NCBI GenBank assembly: GCA_027386095.1 | Contig: DAHXUN010000003.1 | Location: 1-64,000 of the forward strand | Reading direction: 5' to 3' | From: Nitrososphaerota archaeon | Lineage (GTDB): Archaea; Thermoproteota; Nitrososphaeria; Nitrososphaerales; UBA183 | Length of the DNA: 64,000 nt | Shown: positions 14,519 to 23,333 of the stretch, piece by piece | Numbering within the stretch: the stretch's first letter is position 1 | How the letters are laid out: the number at the start of each line of letters is the position of its first letter | The notes under the pieces: generated by a model | The model's database searches: none | What the model was told of the DNA's origin: nothing | Seen by the model: the letters and a program-made list of their open reading frames with translations, nothing else | Position numbers and translations under genes: made by a program

Positions 14519-14845
14519 GTGTCTTTCGGCCCGATGCAAATACAAGAAAGATCAAGCCTCGGCGATGTGGTCTTCCGAGGCGAATTGGACGACCGGAGCC
14601 TATTGGCCCTGCTCGCTCTCGTCGGTTCGAAGCGGGCTGACGCCAACGTATTTCGGAGGCGTACCAGGTTGTCCCCTGCGGCCTTTGACAGACTTCTCGG
14701 CTGGCTTCAGCGGGAGTGCCTCATTGACGTGGTATCGACCATGACAAACGTCGGCATCGAAGATGAGCTGGTGCTAACCGAACGTGGCGAGGCTCTGCTC
14801 TTAGCGATGTTGGAGAAGACCTGCGAGCTCCCTGAGTATCCCTGA
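14519..14845 (+). CDS. Winged-helix regulator
   Basis: The 108-residue protein shows a winged helix: LLALLALVGSKRADANVFRR, recognition helix LSPAAFDRLLGWLQRE, a wing around DELVLTERGEALLLAML. The start is GTG 14519 or ATG 14534. TATA-like sequence TATAGTATATGA at 14463-14474 supports a start in this zone. It is convergent with the PhoU-like gene. Target genes are unknown. Confidence 0.65.
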   Translation: MSFGPMQIQERSSLGDVVFRGELDDRSLLALLALVGSKRADANVFRRRTRLSPAAFDRLLGWLQRECLIDVVSTMTNVGIEDELVLTERGEALLLAMLEKTCELPEYP

Positions 14846-14860
14846 GGACCATCCAGTTCC

Positions 14861-15898
14861 TCAGACAGCTTGGGGATCCGTGACGGTGAGGTCTATGGCG
14901 ATCTCTGCTATATCAGACCCATATTCTGCGACCCTCCTGATGCTCTCGAACATCAACTTCGCGGAGGCGACCTGAGCTCCACTCATCCTCGGCGCCAGCA
15001 CCTCACCGCTTACTCTCTCCTCCATCAGCAGGGCATCCTTCGACTTGGCTATGGCTTCTTCTGCCATCTTACCGTCGAGTCGGAGCAAAGAGGCGATGGA
15101 GCTGTCGAACACCTTCTTGGATAGCGCTGTCATCTCAGTGACTTTCTTGACGGACTGTTCCGAAAGGTTGCCGAGGTTCTCCGCGTCGGCGGCTATGCTC
15201 GCCGCATGGTCGGCTACTCTCTCGACGTTCTTGACCACAAGTCTGTATCCAAGGCAGTCTCTCGTCGATTTCAGGCCTATCTCCTGAATCACTGACCTGT
15301 CCCTCACTGCAATGTTGAGTTGTCTAAGGAGAAAGTGGTAAAATCTGTCTACCTCGTCGTCTCGCTCTACGACTTCTCCTGACATCCCTTCGTTCCCACC
15401 CTGAAGGACTCCGACAGCATCGGTCAGCATTCCCCCAGCAATGATGGCCATCCGCTCTAGCGCTTTCTTCAGCGGAAGGTCGACGTAGCCGGAGAGGCAC
15501 TGCGTGAGTATGCCTCCTGACGACTCCTCAATTATCTCTACCCCGATTAGTTTACGTCGAATACCCTCCCTGATGAACCCTCTGAGTCTAGGATCAGATC
15601 TTCCGATGGCGACCCGTATGGTGTCATAGCCTGCTAGGTAATAGGAGATGAAATGCCTCAGCAAGAAGTCTTTGTCGAGACCCGGGGAGGTTTCAAGGGT
15701 GGCCTCTGACTTGACGCCTGTCCGTATGTCCCTCCTAGGGACTATCAGGAGCGAAGAATCAGGCTGCACGAGCACGGCCACGGGGTCTTTCGCCCTCAAT
15801 CCCAAGTCGGTGACCCAGCTCTTCGGAAGAGAGACCACGAAGCTGTCTCCCCCTGTCTTTTGCACTCTCCGAAAGTCTTGCCTTCTGGGCTCTGCCAT
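14861..15898 (-). CDS. PhoU-like phosphate uptake regulator with AbrB domain
   Basis: The 345-residue protein has an AbrB/SpoVT DNA-binding strand at the N-terminus (RRVQKTGGDSFVVSLPKSWV), followed by two helical PhoU repeats with acidic motifs such as ERDDEVDRFYHFLLRQ and ERVADHAASIAADAENL. AbrB-PhoU fusions are widespread in archaea and are thought to link phosphate status to transcription. No pst genes are adjacent. A TATA box (GTATATACT on the minus strand, about 15929-15937) lies about 31 bp upstream of the ATG. Confidence 0.85.
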   Translation of the reverse strand: MAEPRRQDFRRVQKTGGDSFVVSLPKSWVTDLGLRAKDPVAVLVQPDSSLLIVPRRDIRTGVKSEATLETSPGLDKDFLLRHFISYYLAGYDTIRVAIGRSDPRLRGFIREGIRRKLIGVEIIEESSGGILTQCLSGYVDLPLKKALERMAIIAGGMLTDAVGVLQGGNEGMSGEVVERDDEVDRFYHFLLRQLNIAVRDRSVIQEIGLKSTRDCLGYRLVVKNVERVADHAASIAADAENLGNLSEQSVKKVTEMTALSKKVFDSSIASLLRLDGKMAEEAIAKSKDALLMEERVSGEVLAPRMSGAQVASAKLMFESIRRVAEYGSDIAEIAIDLTVTDPQAV

Positions 15899-16117
15899 TG
15901 AATCACCACTGAGGCCGAGGGATAGCGAGTATATACTTGTTGCCAGGAAGATCAGTGGCTATTGGGATAGGGTCAGGAGTCGTATTCTGGCGCGATGGAA
16001 TTGGGTTGGCCAAACCCCGGCACAGGTGAAAACGGAGGCTCCCAAGAGCGTCAAAAGAAAGAGGTGGTCGGGTACATGGCCACCTATGTGAGGCCATCCT
16101 CCTGACTTCCGAAGTCG

Positions 16118-16909
16118 TCACCTCAGCGTCAATACCCTCGTGACCTCTTTGCCTGCCGTTATGGACACATTCTCCCCCATCGCGACCTTGATTCCAGCCC
16201 GGCTGTCTGCGACCCCGAAGAGCCTGGCGTCCGCCTCCCTGAACAGCGAGATCTCTATCTTGCTCCCCCACGGGACAGTGTATCTCAACGGGTGGGTCCC
16301 GGCGCCGAGCCTTTCGGTGTAGGTGGGGTTGATGTGACATACCCCCACTTCGTCCTTCCCGACGTGGGCGAACGCGGATGGCTCAATCATGTTCCCTCTG
16401 ATCCTGTCGACGTAAGAATAGTAGCCCGTGGAACCTGCTCGCGTGGTGACCACTACCCCGTCCGCTATGGCTGCCTCTTCGAACCTAACTCTGTTTCCTG
16501 AGACCCTCAGCTTGTAGCGGAGACAGCTCCCCTCATCCCCCCTCTGAAGGTAGACGTCTGTGAACACCTCCCCAAGGACCCTGGCCCCCTTGAAGACCCT
16601 CAGTCGCGGGTGTTCGTCTATCTCGTATTCGCCGGACCTGATTCTTGCCAGCGCCTCTGGGAGCTCGTCGAGGCCGGTCTGGGCGAGGTGGGCTTTGGAC
16701 CCGACGGCCCCCTTGGATCTAACCCCCACGAAAAGCAGCGGGAGCTTCTCAGTTCGCCCGTATCTGCTGAACCGCCCGTCCCCCCCTACGACGATCCCGA
16801 AGTCCGCGCCCGCCCTTCCCACCTTGATGCCGGCCTTCATGACAATCCTGCCCAACTCCTCCGGCTTGACCTTGGGCGCCTCGCCGTCCAGCAGAAGGGC
16901 AGCCTTCAC
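16118..16909 (-). CDS. nadK: NAD kinase
   Basis: The 264-residue enzyme phosphorylates NAD to NADP. It has the diacylglycerol-kinase-like GGDG motif (FGIVVGGDGRFSRYG), LLFVGVRSKGAVG, and the conserved TRAGSTGYY turn followed by ICHINPTY-like strands and a beta-rich C-terminal domain. I choose the GTG at 16909 (VKAALLLDG), which forms a GTGA overlap with the stop of the upstream DUF72 gene. The open frame reaches further upstream but that part is Arg/Glu-rich shadow sequence inside DUF72. Confidence 0.85.
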   Translation of the reverse strand: MKAALLLDGEAPKVKPEELGRIVMKAGIKVGRAGADFGIVVGGDGRFSRYGRTEKLPLLFVGVRSKGAVGSKAHLAQTGLDELPEALARIRSGEYEIDEHPRLRVFKGARVLGEVFTDVYLQRGDEGSCLRYKLRVSGNRVRFEEAAIADGVVVTTRAGSTGYYSYVDRIRGNMIEPSAFAHVGKDEVGVCHINPTYTERLGAGTHPLRYTVPWGSKIEISLFREADARLFGVADSRAGIKVAMGENVSITAGKEVTRVLTLR

Positions 16910-17766
16910 TTTCCACTCCCCGCCCCGACGAATTCGAGTATGCTCCCTTCCCCTGTATCCCTCCTCCCGGTCGTGATGAACTTGGTCGCCTTCTCCCTCG
17001 CTTCGTTCTGGAGAGGGGTCGACACGTCCAACTTCTCCATCATCTTGAGCGAATTCTCTACTGCGAACCCCCTGAAATGGTTGTTGAAGTAGCCGAACGT
17101 ATTCTTCGCCCTGGACGTGACGTCTCTTATCTTCGTGACCCATCCGTCGAGCTCGCCGTCGCTGTATCTGTAGTTGTACCATGGCCTGCTCCCTCTCCCG
17201 TGCCATCTCACGAAGGCGAAGTCAGCGGTCACGACTGTGTCTGGGGGGAGGAGCGGCTCGTCGACAATAACGTTCGCCAGGTTCCTGCCCCTGAGATAAG
17301 ACCAGACCTCTTCCCTCAGCCACGAAGGGTGCCTGAACTCGACCGCGAACATCAGGTCTTCAGGGGCCATGTCAAAGAAGTCCTTCAGCCTCTTAAAGTC
17401 ATCTTGGAAGGTGTAGCTCGGCGGGAGTTGTGCTAAGATGGGTCCGAGTTTCCCCGCGGCTATGAGCGGCTTCAGAAGGCCTAGGAACCTGACAAGGTCC
17501 GCTTCGACGCCCTGAGACAGGTCGAGCTTCTTGTCGTGGGTAATCAGCCTGGGGAGCTTCACCGAGAAGACGAACTTCTCGGGCGTATACCTGGCCCAGC
17601 CGAGCACCATCCCCTTGGAGGGGTAGGCGTAAAACGTCGAGTCGACTTCCACAGTGACGTAGAGCCTGGAGTAGTATGACAGCTTGTTGACCGAAGAGTT
17701 CGGGTAGAACACCCCATTCCATTCGTTGTACGACCAGCCAGACGTGCCAATGAGAAGGTCGGTCAA
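16906..17766 (-). CDS. DUF72 family protein (YecE-like)
   Basis: The protein is a TIM-barrel-like DUF72 member: LLIGTSGWSYNEWNGVFYP at the N-terminus, EVDSTFYAYPS, FVFSVKLPRLITH, ILAQLPPSYTFQD, FAVEFRHPSWL, VRWHGRGS and a late YFNNHFRGFAVENS. The biochemical role is unknown. A TTG at 17766 just before LLIGTSGW is preferred. An ATG at 17868 would add an Arg-rich segment overlapping the next gene by 53 bp. The gene ends in a 4-bp overlap with NAD kinase. Confidence 0.85.
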   Translation of the reverse strand: MTDLLIGTSGWSYNEWNGVFYPNSSVNKLSYYSRLYVTVEVDSTFYAYPSKGMVLGWARYTPEKFVFSVKLPRLITHDKKLDLSQGVEADLVRFLGLLKPLIAAGKLGPILAQLPPSYTFQDDFKRLKDFFDMAPEDLMFAVEFRHPSWLREEVWSYLRGRNLANVIVDEPLLPPDTVVTADFAFVRWHGRGSRPWYNYRYSDGELDGWVTKIRDVTSRAKNTFGYFNNHFRGFAVENSLKMMEKLDVSTPLQNEAREKATKFITTGRRDTGEGSILEFVGAGSGK

Positions 17767-17815
17767 CCGGACGTGCTGCGGCGGCGCTCTCGATTTAAGT
17801 CTGGGGGCCCTTCTC

Positions 17816-18562
17816 TTAGAGGATCGGCATCCAGCCTGGCCTCGAAGACCACGTGGCGACTGCGTCATGGGAGTGTATCGACTCGAAGCACCTCCCTCTT
17901 ATGAAGAGGGCGTTAGGGAACCTGCTGACGCACTCTCTGACGATATCCTCCGCGAACTTCGGGTTGGATTGCGCCTCGAGGATCTTCTTCGCTTCATCCA
18001 GCCTCTTCATGTGCTCGATGGGAAAGGCCGAAAAGCACTCCGCGATTCTTCCGATGACGGCAATCGAGTCGAGGGGCTTGTTGCTCTTCAGGATAAGAGT
18101 CAGTTGAGCTCTCTGCATGTGCCCCACCCCTATCATCTTCTTCGAGCATGGACAGGCCGTCATCCCGTCCACCACGTACTTGTAGGTTACCGCGCCGCGT
18201 TCCGTAGCCCTCATTGTGACCTTCACGAACTGGTCTTCGTAGGGAAGCTCAAAGTCCGCGGTGACGCTAGACCCAGGCTGGGTCTGATTCACCTCTTTGC
18301 AAATCCATCTGAGCCACTGCTCCACCCCCTTAGGTTTTCTGCTGTTCGCTGCCTTCACCATTCGGCTCATGTGAACTCCCCTGTGGAGCCCTGTAGAAGT
18401 CTGGATTGAAAGCTCGATGGGCATGGCGATGTTCCCAGAGCTGCCAATCACTCTGAAGTTAGCGATACCGGCGTCCACTGGCATTTGAGCAACCTCAGCC
18501 TGCACGTCGGCAGTAGCATCAATGTAGTCTAGGGCGTCGGTTGCTCTGTCTAGCCGCCTCAA
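17816..18562 (-). CDS. mptA: GTP cyclohydrolase MptA/FolE2 type
   Basis: The 248-residue protein matches the GTP cyclohydrolase IB/IV family: LSIQTSTGLHRGVHMSRM near residue 55, then DGMTACPCSKKMIGVGHMQR with the metal-binding Cys, a QRAQLTLIL strand and a late CFESIHSHDA. It opens the GTP ring to make 7,8-dihydroneopterin phosphate for pterin and 7-deazaguanine (archaeosine) synthesis. It lies in a same-strand run with QueC and QueD-like genes, which supports the deazaguanine route. Whether it makes the cyclic phosphate (MptA) or the triphosphate (FolE2) cannot be told from sequence alone. Confidence 0.88.
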   Translation of the reverse strand: MRRLDRATDALDYIDATADVQAEVAQMPVDAGIANFRVIGSSGNIAMPIELSIQTSTGLHRGVHMSRMVKAANSRKPKGVEQWLRWICKEVNQTQPGSSVTADFELPYEDQFVKVTMRATERGAVTYKYVVDGMTACPCSKKMIGVGHMQRAQLTLILKSNKPLDSIAVIGRIAECFSAFPIEHMKRLDEAKKILEAQSNPKFAEDIVRECVSRFPNALFIRGRCFESIHSHDAVATWSSRPGWMPIL

Positions 18563-18588
18563 CGAGTTCTCAAACCTTCGGCCACCCC

Positions 18589-19221
18589 TTAAGTAACTTT
18601 TCCTACGTCTGTCGCAAGAGGATCCTCAACCCCTGCCTCTTCGAACGACGCCCGTCTCGAGAGACACCCGGCGCATTTCCAGCAGTGCGCCTTCCCATCC
18701 CTGTGGCAGCTCCAGGTGAGTCCGAAGGGAACCCCCATCGAACTTGCCAGCCTGACCACCTGGGGCTTTCGCATCTGCCTTAGCGGGCGGACGATTCTGA
18801 GCCTCTCCATCCTCAGAATCGGGGACCCGGCGTGGAACGACTTCTCTAGGGCAGCGAAGAATGCCGCGCTCACATCCGCGAAAACGGCTGTGTCGTCCCT
18901 GTTGTGCCCTCCCACTATGGCCGACGCCCTGACCTCTTCGGCATAGGACGCAGCGAAGGAGTAGAACACGCTGTTCCTGAGCGGGATGTATGTCGGCGGG
19001 AGGCTCCCAAAACTGGCGCCGGTGATGTCAGCGGCCTCCCTAAGGTCGGGGAGCCTCACGAACCGGTGCTCTATCACGCCGAGTTTTGCCGCCATTTCCC
19101 TGGCGGACCGGAGTTCGCTGTCAGCTACCCCGCAGTACTCGAAGGTGAGCGCCCTGACCATGTATGTCTCCTTGGCAAGCAGAAGCGCGGTAGCGGAGTC
19201 TATCCCGCCTGAAAGGAGCAC
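18589..19221 (-). CDS. queC: 7-cyano-7-deazaguanine synthase (QueC-like)
   Basis: The 210-residue protein has the PP-loop LLSGGIDSATALLLA at its N-terminus, a central TYIPLRNSVFYSFAASYAEE, GGHNRDDTAVFADVSAAFF, and the zinc site around SCHRDGKAHCWKCAGCLSRR. QueC converts 7-carboxy-7-deazaguanine to preQ0 with ATP and ammonia, feeding archaeosine in tRNA. The GTG start at 19221 shares one base with the TAG stop of the upstream QueD-like gene (TAGTG), so the two are translationally coupled. QueE is not in the window. Confidence 0.85.
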   Translation of the reverse strand: MLLSGGIDSATALLLAKETYMVRALTFEYCGVADSELRSAREMAAKLGVIEHRFVRLPDLREAADITGASFGSLPPTYIPLRNSVFYSFAASYAEEVRASAIVGGHNRDDTAVFADVSAAFFAALEKSFHAGSPILRMERLRIVRPLRQMRKPQVVRLASSMGVPFGLTWSCHRDGKAHCWKCAGCLSRRASFEEAGVEDPLATDVGKVT

Positions 19222-20081
19222 TATGGCTTCTTTCGTGCCGATCGCGCACCTTCCTGGTGGATCTTAGCCAGGATGTGACTCCCTTTGTTCAGCCCTTCGT
19301 ATACGTAGACTCCTACGGAGGTCACGTTTTCTGGCATCTTGGGGGCAATCCTAGAGAGCACTTCCCTAGCCATGTTCTCTACGGTCGCCTCTCCATCCAG
19401 CAGCACCGTGGTGTCCTTAGGGGCCTTGATTGAGAATTCTCCATGGACCGTGTCGAACTTCAGCGATACGCTCTTCCGGTCTACTGACGTCACATACTTC
19501 CCGTGAATGAAGAGCTTGTGGTCGAGACCCTTGACTGCTTCCCTGACGATCTGTTTCGCTACGCCGAAATCAACGACCATCCCTTCAATTGGTCTCCCCC
19601 CCACTTCCACGAGCACGCTGGAGGTGTGCCCGTGCATCACTGAGCATTTCTCTGTCTTCGGGAGGATGTGCGCGTAGTCAAAGTTGAAGGATGGGTCGTC
19701 CAGAAATATGGTCTGCACCCTCCCCTCTTCACCCAGGCCAAGCACTCTTATGCCGTGGTCGAAGCGGTCGCTTCTCAGCGCATCCCTCCTGATTATGACG
19801 CAGCTTTTCCCCTTGAGGAGGCTCAATTCCCTCTCGTCCAATTTGGGCTCGGCGAACACCAAGGTGCCGTTAACCTGGAAATCTGCCCTGAGGCTCCCAG
19901 CACCAGGAACCGGTACGTCTTCCTTGAACCTGATTCTCAGGGAGCTGAAGAGGTCGGCCACGAGCTGGTGAGTGCTCGTCCGTCCCTTGGCGCCTCCTGC
20001 CCTGTAACCCCTCTCATAGGCGCCCGTGCCAAGCTTCCTCAACCTCGGAGCCAACTTGGACAGAATCTGCTCGGTCGACAA
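19221..20081 (-). CDS. queD: QueD/PTPS-like enzyme with extra N-terminal domain
   Basis: The C-terminal half (from about residue 130) is a 6-pyruvoyl-tetrahydropterin synthase fold: FDYAHILP, MHGHTSSVLVEVGG, MVVDFGVAKQIVREAV, LDHKLF, each with the metal or acid residues of the family. The first 125 residues are a separate domain containing LRADFQVNGTLVFAEPKLDE, whose D-x11-E-x-K spacing resembles a PD-(D/E)xK nuclease core. Fusion to such a domain is unusual for QueD. In the run with QueC and MptA it would supply 6-carboxytetrahydropterin. A TATA-like box lies near 20105. Confidence 0.8.
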   Translation of the reverse strand: MSTEQILSKLAPRLRKLGTGAYERGYRAGGAKGRTSTHQLVADLFSSLRIRFKEDVPVPGAGSLRADFQVNGTLVFAEPKLDERELSLLKGKSCVIIRRDALRSDRFDHGIRVLGLGEEGRVQTIFLDDPSFNFDYAHILPKTEKCSVMHGHTSSVLVEVGGRPIEGMVVDFGVAKQIVREAVKGLDHKLFIHGKYVTSVDRKSVSLKFDTVHGEFSIKAPKDTTVLLDGEATVENMAREVLSRIAPKMPENVTSVGVYVYEGLNKGSHILAKIHQEGARSARKKP

Positions 20082-20138
20082 GCTTGGAATGGAGAAACTG
20101 CTTGGTTTATACCATTTCTGTTCAAGGGGGCGGGTAGT

Positions 20139-20210
20139 GCGGCCTTGATCCAGTGGTTAGGATAGTGGCTTCCCAAGCCACTCGCCCGGGTTCGAATCCC
20201 GGAGGCCGCA
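20139..20210 (+). tRNA. tRNA-Gly (CCC)
   Basis: A full 72-nt cloverleaf: acceptor GCGGCCT/AGGCCGC, D stem ATCC/GGAT, anticodon stem GTGGC/GCCAC with loop TTCCCAA (anticodon CCC), T stem CCGGG/CCCGG with TTCGAAT, discriminator A. The genome encodes CCA at 20211-20213. No intron. Confidence 0.95.
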
Positions 20211-20394
20211 CCACAAATCGCGCCGTGTAACCATTCGGAGCAGTGGTCGGCAGGGCCGTGAAGCCGGGGCCATTGGAACTTACGCCCGCCGTGACCGAAG
20301 TCATGGTGAAGCTCTAATCCGTACGCCCTTCCCCATCACGTCCCTTGTACGATTGCCAGTTTCGAGGATGTTGTTGGCCAGTCGGCCTGGGCGG

Positions 20395-20853
20395 TCAGTC
20401 TCTGATAGCTTTCAGAGCCTCAATCGCTTCGGCGATGTGCTGCCTTGGTTTGAGCTGCGACGAGAACTTGTGCCTTACGACACCTTTCTTGTCTATGACG
20501 AAAGTGACCCGGCCAGGGATGAGGCCCATCGACTTCGCGCCGTACTCAGCTCTGACTTTCCCCCCTGCGTCTGCGAGCAGCGGGAATCTGGCCCCACATT
20601 CCTTTGCGAAACCGTTATGGCTCTCGGCCGTGTCGGAGCTTATGCCGATTACCTCTGCCCCCATCTCCAAGAGGCCTTCGTAGCTTTCACCGAATGCCTT
20701 TGTCTCTTGTGTGCACCCCATGGTGAAGTCCTTCGGATAGAAGTAGAGGACCACGTTCTTCGTGCCGGCGAACTCATGCAGCGACACCGCCCGTCCATCC
20801 TGTGCTGGGAGGGTGAAGTCCGGGGCCTTGTCTCCCACCTTTGGGCCGCCCAA
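20395..20853 (-). CDS. Peroxiredoxin, Bcp/PrxQ type
   Basis: The 152-residue protein has [20 protein letters not shown], the peroxidatic cysteine in [16 protein letters not shown], and the downstream [16 protein letters not shown] with a possible resolving cysteine at KECGARF. A conserved arginine is in [12 protein letters not shown]. It reduces peroxides using thioredoxin-like donors in the cytoplasm. Met replaces the usual Pro two residues before the active cysteine. The next gene ends within 6 bp, suggesting an operon. Confidence 0.88.
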   Translation of the reverse strand: MGGPKVGDKAPDFTLPAQDGRAVSLHEFAGTKNVVLYFYPKDFTMGCTQETKAFGESYEGLLEMGAEVIGISSDTAESHNGFAKECGARFPLLADAGGKVRAEYGAKSMGLIPGRVTFVIDKKGVVRHKFSSQLKPRQHIAEAIEALKAIRD

Positions 20854-20858
20854 CGTCC

Positions 20859-21194
20859 TCAGGTCCCTTCCGTGATCTTCCTCATTGTAATCGAACCGTT
20901 CCGGATGTCCAAGTCGTAGACCTCATTGACGTCGAGCCTGAGGCCGAACATGTCGTACTCCGACTCGGTCAGGGTCATGATAATCTTGGAGAACCCTACT
21001 TCCCTCATCTGGGGCATCAGACCCATGGACTGCAACTGTGACACCATCCCCTGGACGACTCTGGCCTCGTCGCTGGCAGGGAACATTTCCGGCCTGCGTG
21101 CATCTCTGACCTCAACCAGCTCGATTTGCTTTGCGGGGAGCCCAGTCAGAGGGTCAGTAACTCCGCTAATCCGGTTCACCTTCACCTTACCCAT
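20859..21194 (-). CDS. Conserved-looking hypothetical protein
   Basis: The 111-residue protein starts [20 protein letters not shown] and contains [19 protein letters not shown] and [20 protein letters not shown], an alternating alpha/beta pattern. No known family is recognised. It ends 5 bp before the peroxiredoxin ATG on the same strand, so the two are probably transcribed together. Confidence 0.65.
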   Translation of the reverse strand: MGKVKVNRISGVTDPLTGLPAKQIELVEVRDARRPEMFPASDEARVVQGMVSQLQSMGLMPQMREVGFSKIIMTLTESEYDMFGLRLDVNEVYDLDIRNGSITMRKITEGT

Positions 21195-21268
21195 TGGTGC
21201 GTCGTCCCATGCCGCTGGTATAAACTCAGCGCCGGCTGTTTGCGTTCCGTTTGCTGCATGGAAACGGG

Positions 21269-21745
21269 CTATTGTTGCGCGTCTGACCCGGGCTCGCCGT
21301 GCGTCTCTTCAGGCGACCCCTGCTGCGGCTCCTCCGGGGGCATCCGGACACCTTCCTCGCCCTGCTGGTTCGCCATGATAGCCTCGACGTCTTCTGGCGA
21401 GAGGATTCTTGCCATCGAGAGGTTCACCAGTGAGTTCGCAGAGGCGTCGCCGGACATCCTCCCTATCCTCCCCCTGAGCTGGCGCCACTTCAGCTTCGTG
21501 TTTCCGCTCTTGGAGGTATAGATGATGCCAAGCACGTCTCTCGCGTTGATGAATGTGATGTCTCTGATCTTTTTGAGGTCGACTTTGTCGACGGCCTCGA
21601 CGTAGATGGACCCTTGGTCTCCTTGCTTCTCGGGGAATACTTCAGGGTCCCTAAGGTAAGATTCAGGGATGAAGCTCCTGCATGTGCTGCTGATCAGAAA
21701 CCTCCTGAACCCCTCTAGATTGCAGGTGAGATCAAGCTCAACCAC
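21269..21745 (-). CDS. Hypothetical protein with acidic proline tail
   Basis: The 158-residue protein begins VELDLTCNLEGFRRFLISST, has a central VDKVDLKKIRDITFINARD and ends in a disordered Glu/Pro/Gln tail (PPEEPQQGSPEETHGEP). The N-terminal two thirds look like a compact alpha/beta domain, the last 35 residues unstructured. No family recognised. A TATA-like box (CAATTTATAACC on the minus strand, about 21778-21789) lies 33-44 bp upstream of the GTG start. Confidence 0.6.
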   Translation of the reverse strand: MVELDLTCNLEGFRRFLISSTCRSFIPESYLRDPEVFPEKQGDQGSIYVEAVDKVDLKKIRDITFINARDVLGIIYTSKSGNTKLKWRQLRGRIGRMSGDASANSLVNLSMARILSPEDVEAIMANQQGEEGVRMPPEEPQQGSPEETHGEPGSDAQQ

Positions 21746-21946
21746 CCGACTTCGCCTGAACCCGCGGCGCGTTTCAGAGGTTATAAATTGATTCCCGACA
21801 CGCCGAGACGCTCACCCCGGGCGATGTGTGGGTTCTCGTACTCAAGATCCTCGACATCTGTCGGTTCAGTAGGCTAAATCCGGTCATCACCCACGACATC
21901 TACAAGGCTGGCTTAACATTAAAGCATTGCAGGCATCTTTCTCGTT

Positions 21947-22507
21947 GTGTTGCGATTTCTCATCAGGCTTGAGGGGGGCCACTTCCAAGGCGACCTCTTG
22001 GGGGTCGTGCGGGCGATGGCCAGAGAGCTCGGCATGGATGTGCGCAACCCGAAGTGGACGTCATACGGCGCCCTGGAGCTGGACGTCTTCGCGCCTGGCC
22101 GCCCGGACTTCGACCTCTTCATGGCCACCTTGGCGCCCCTGGTCGAGGTCGAGTTCACCCACGACCTGAACACCGCGCCAAAGTTCCGGCCTGAACACGA
22201 ACTCCTCTCCGAAGCCAAGGCGCTGTTCGACTCTGAGCGGTACTGGGAGTGCCATGAAGTTCTAGAGGGGGTCTGGCGGACGAAGAACGGAGACGAGAGG
22301 GCCCTCCTACAAGGGATGATACTGGTCTGCGCCGCCTTCGTCCACCATCAGAAGGGCGAAGACGCGGTAGCCCTCGGCATCTTGGAAAGGGCGGTTCGGA
22401 TGCTGAGGTTCTCACAGCCGTCCTACGGGGCCTTCAGGGTCGACCGGCTGAAGACGAACTCCGAAGAGATACTGGGGGGGAGGCGCTTCTTCAGCTTCGA
22501 AGCCTAG
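21947..22507 (+). CDS. DUF309 family protein
   Basis: The 186-residue protein has an N-terminal alpha/beta part (RLEGGHFQGDLLGVVRAMAR), then the DUF309 helical domain: LFDSERYWECHEVLEGVWR with the H-E-x-x-E acidic pattern, LLQGMILVCAAFVHHQKGE and a late YGAFRVDRL. The family is common in archaea and bacilli, with no settled function. A TATA-like GCTTAACATTA at about 21911 puts the start at GTG 21944 or TTG 21947, nearly leaderless. Confidence 0.8.
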   Translation: MLRFLIRLEGGHFQGDLLGVVRAMARELGMDVRNPKWTSYGALELDVFAPGRPDFDLFMATLAPLVEVEFTHDLNTAPKFRPEHELLSEAKALFDSERYWECHEVLEGVWRTKNGDERALLQGMILVCAAFVHHQKGEDAVALGILERAVRMLRFSQPSYGAFRVDRLKTNSEEILGGRRFFSFEA

Positions 22508-22767
22508 CCGAACACAGGCAGGTTCATCGGGTTCGCCTGCTCCTTCAGTTGCTCCCTGGGCCTCAATGCCAGGAAGTTGAAAATCAGTGACACAAGGGAA
22601 AGGACGACCAGACCTGCCCATGCCCCTCCCCCATATTGTCCGGCCCAGTTGTAGAGGGGGATAGCGGCTACGATCGCACAGAGGGCGCCGCCCACCATGA
22701 AAGCAACCCTGAATCCAACGTAGCACACAAGCGCGTCCAGGACAAGAACCGCCCCAAGCACGGGCAC
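22504..22767 (-). CDS. Small multi-pass membrane protein
   Basis: From the GTG at 22767 an 87-residue protein shows about three membrane helices (GAVLVLDALVCYVGFRVAFM, GALCAIVAAIPLYNWAG and AGLVVLSLVSLIFNFLAL). The same frame continues upstream without stop for about 45 codons including another hydrophobic stretch (LNLLTGVWAGVVGWGFG), but no standard start codon is present there, so the N-terminus may be longer with an unusual start. It overlaps the DUF309 gene by 4 bp at the convergent stops. Function unknown. Confidence 0.6.
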   Translation of the reverse strand: MPVLGAVLVLDALVCYVGFRVAFMVGGALCAIVAAIPLYNWAGQYGGGAWAGLVVLSLVSLIFNFLALRPREQLKEQANPMNLPVFG

Positions 22768-22903
22768 GGCAGCCTGGAGGGCTGGTATTGGGCATCCGCT
22801 GGTGGGGCACAGCAGCGACTGGCCGAAGCCCCAGCCGACTACCCCGGCCCATACCCCGGTCAGGAGGTTGAGGACTGCCGAGGCTCTTGGTGTCAGAGCC
22901 AGG

Positions 22904-23329
22904 CTACTTCACCATCGTCAGTCTGTAATGCCCCGCCTCAATGTTCTTGTTGAGGTTGTCCTTCACGAGATACAGCCTGTGGATAGGGCTGCCTGTGTCA
23001 GGCGAGAGCGTGTAGCCCTCCCCCACCACGAACTCTTGTACATGGCCGTCCCTGCATGCGTGGGTGACCCTTTTACCCGGTTTGACCCCTAGGGAGTTCA
23101 TGTACACATCCTTCGGGGTGGTACACGTCAGCACAGCCCACTCTTCGTCATCGGGGATCGACTCAAACCCCACGCTCGCCTTCAGTGGCTCATCATACCT
23201 CTTGTCGTCGCAGAAGAGCTTCTTGCACCCTCTGCACCTCCAAACGTCCACCACCCCCTGCAGGTAGTTGTCGCGGTTCACGTTGACCATCCCCAAGAAG
23301 ACTATCTCATGCTCATGTGGCGCAGCCAT
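22904..23329 (-). CDS. Hypothetical protein with zinc-knuckle
   Basis: From the ATG at 23329 (AAPHEHEIVFLGMVNVNRDN) the 141-residue protein contains DVWRCRGCKKLFCDDKRYD, a possible zinc site, then a C-terminal beta-rich part with VKPGKRVTHACRDGHVQEF and HRLYLVKDNLNKN. No family is recognised. An ATG at 23350 would overlap the upstream gene. It sits in a same-strand run below two TrmB-type regulators. Confidence 0.6.
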   Translation of the reverse strand: MAAPHEHEIVFLGMVNVNRDNYLQGVVDVWRCRGCKKLFCDDKRYDEPLKASVGFESIPDDEEWAVLTCTTPKDVYMNSLGVKPGKRVTHACRDGHVQEFVVGEGYTLSPDTGSPIHRLYLVKDNLNKNIEAGHYRLTMVK

Positions 23330-23333
23330 GGCT

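Noticed and set aside
16910..17206. Upstream extension of the NAD kinase frame
   Set aside because: It lies entirely inside the DUF72 gene and is Arg/Glu rich; the GTG at 16909 with GTGA overlap is the natural start.
21826..21972. 48-residue plus-strand frame with a TATA-like box upstream
   Set aside because: It runs into the DUF309 start, the AT box better fits the minus-strand neighbour, and no family pattern is clear.
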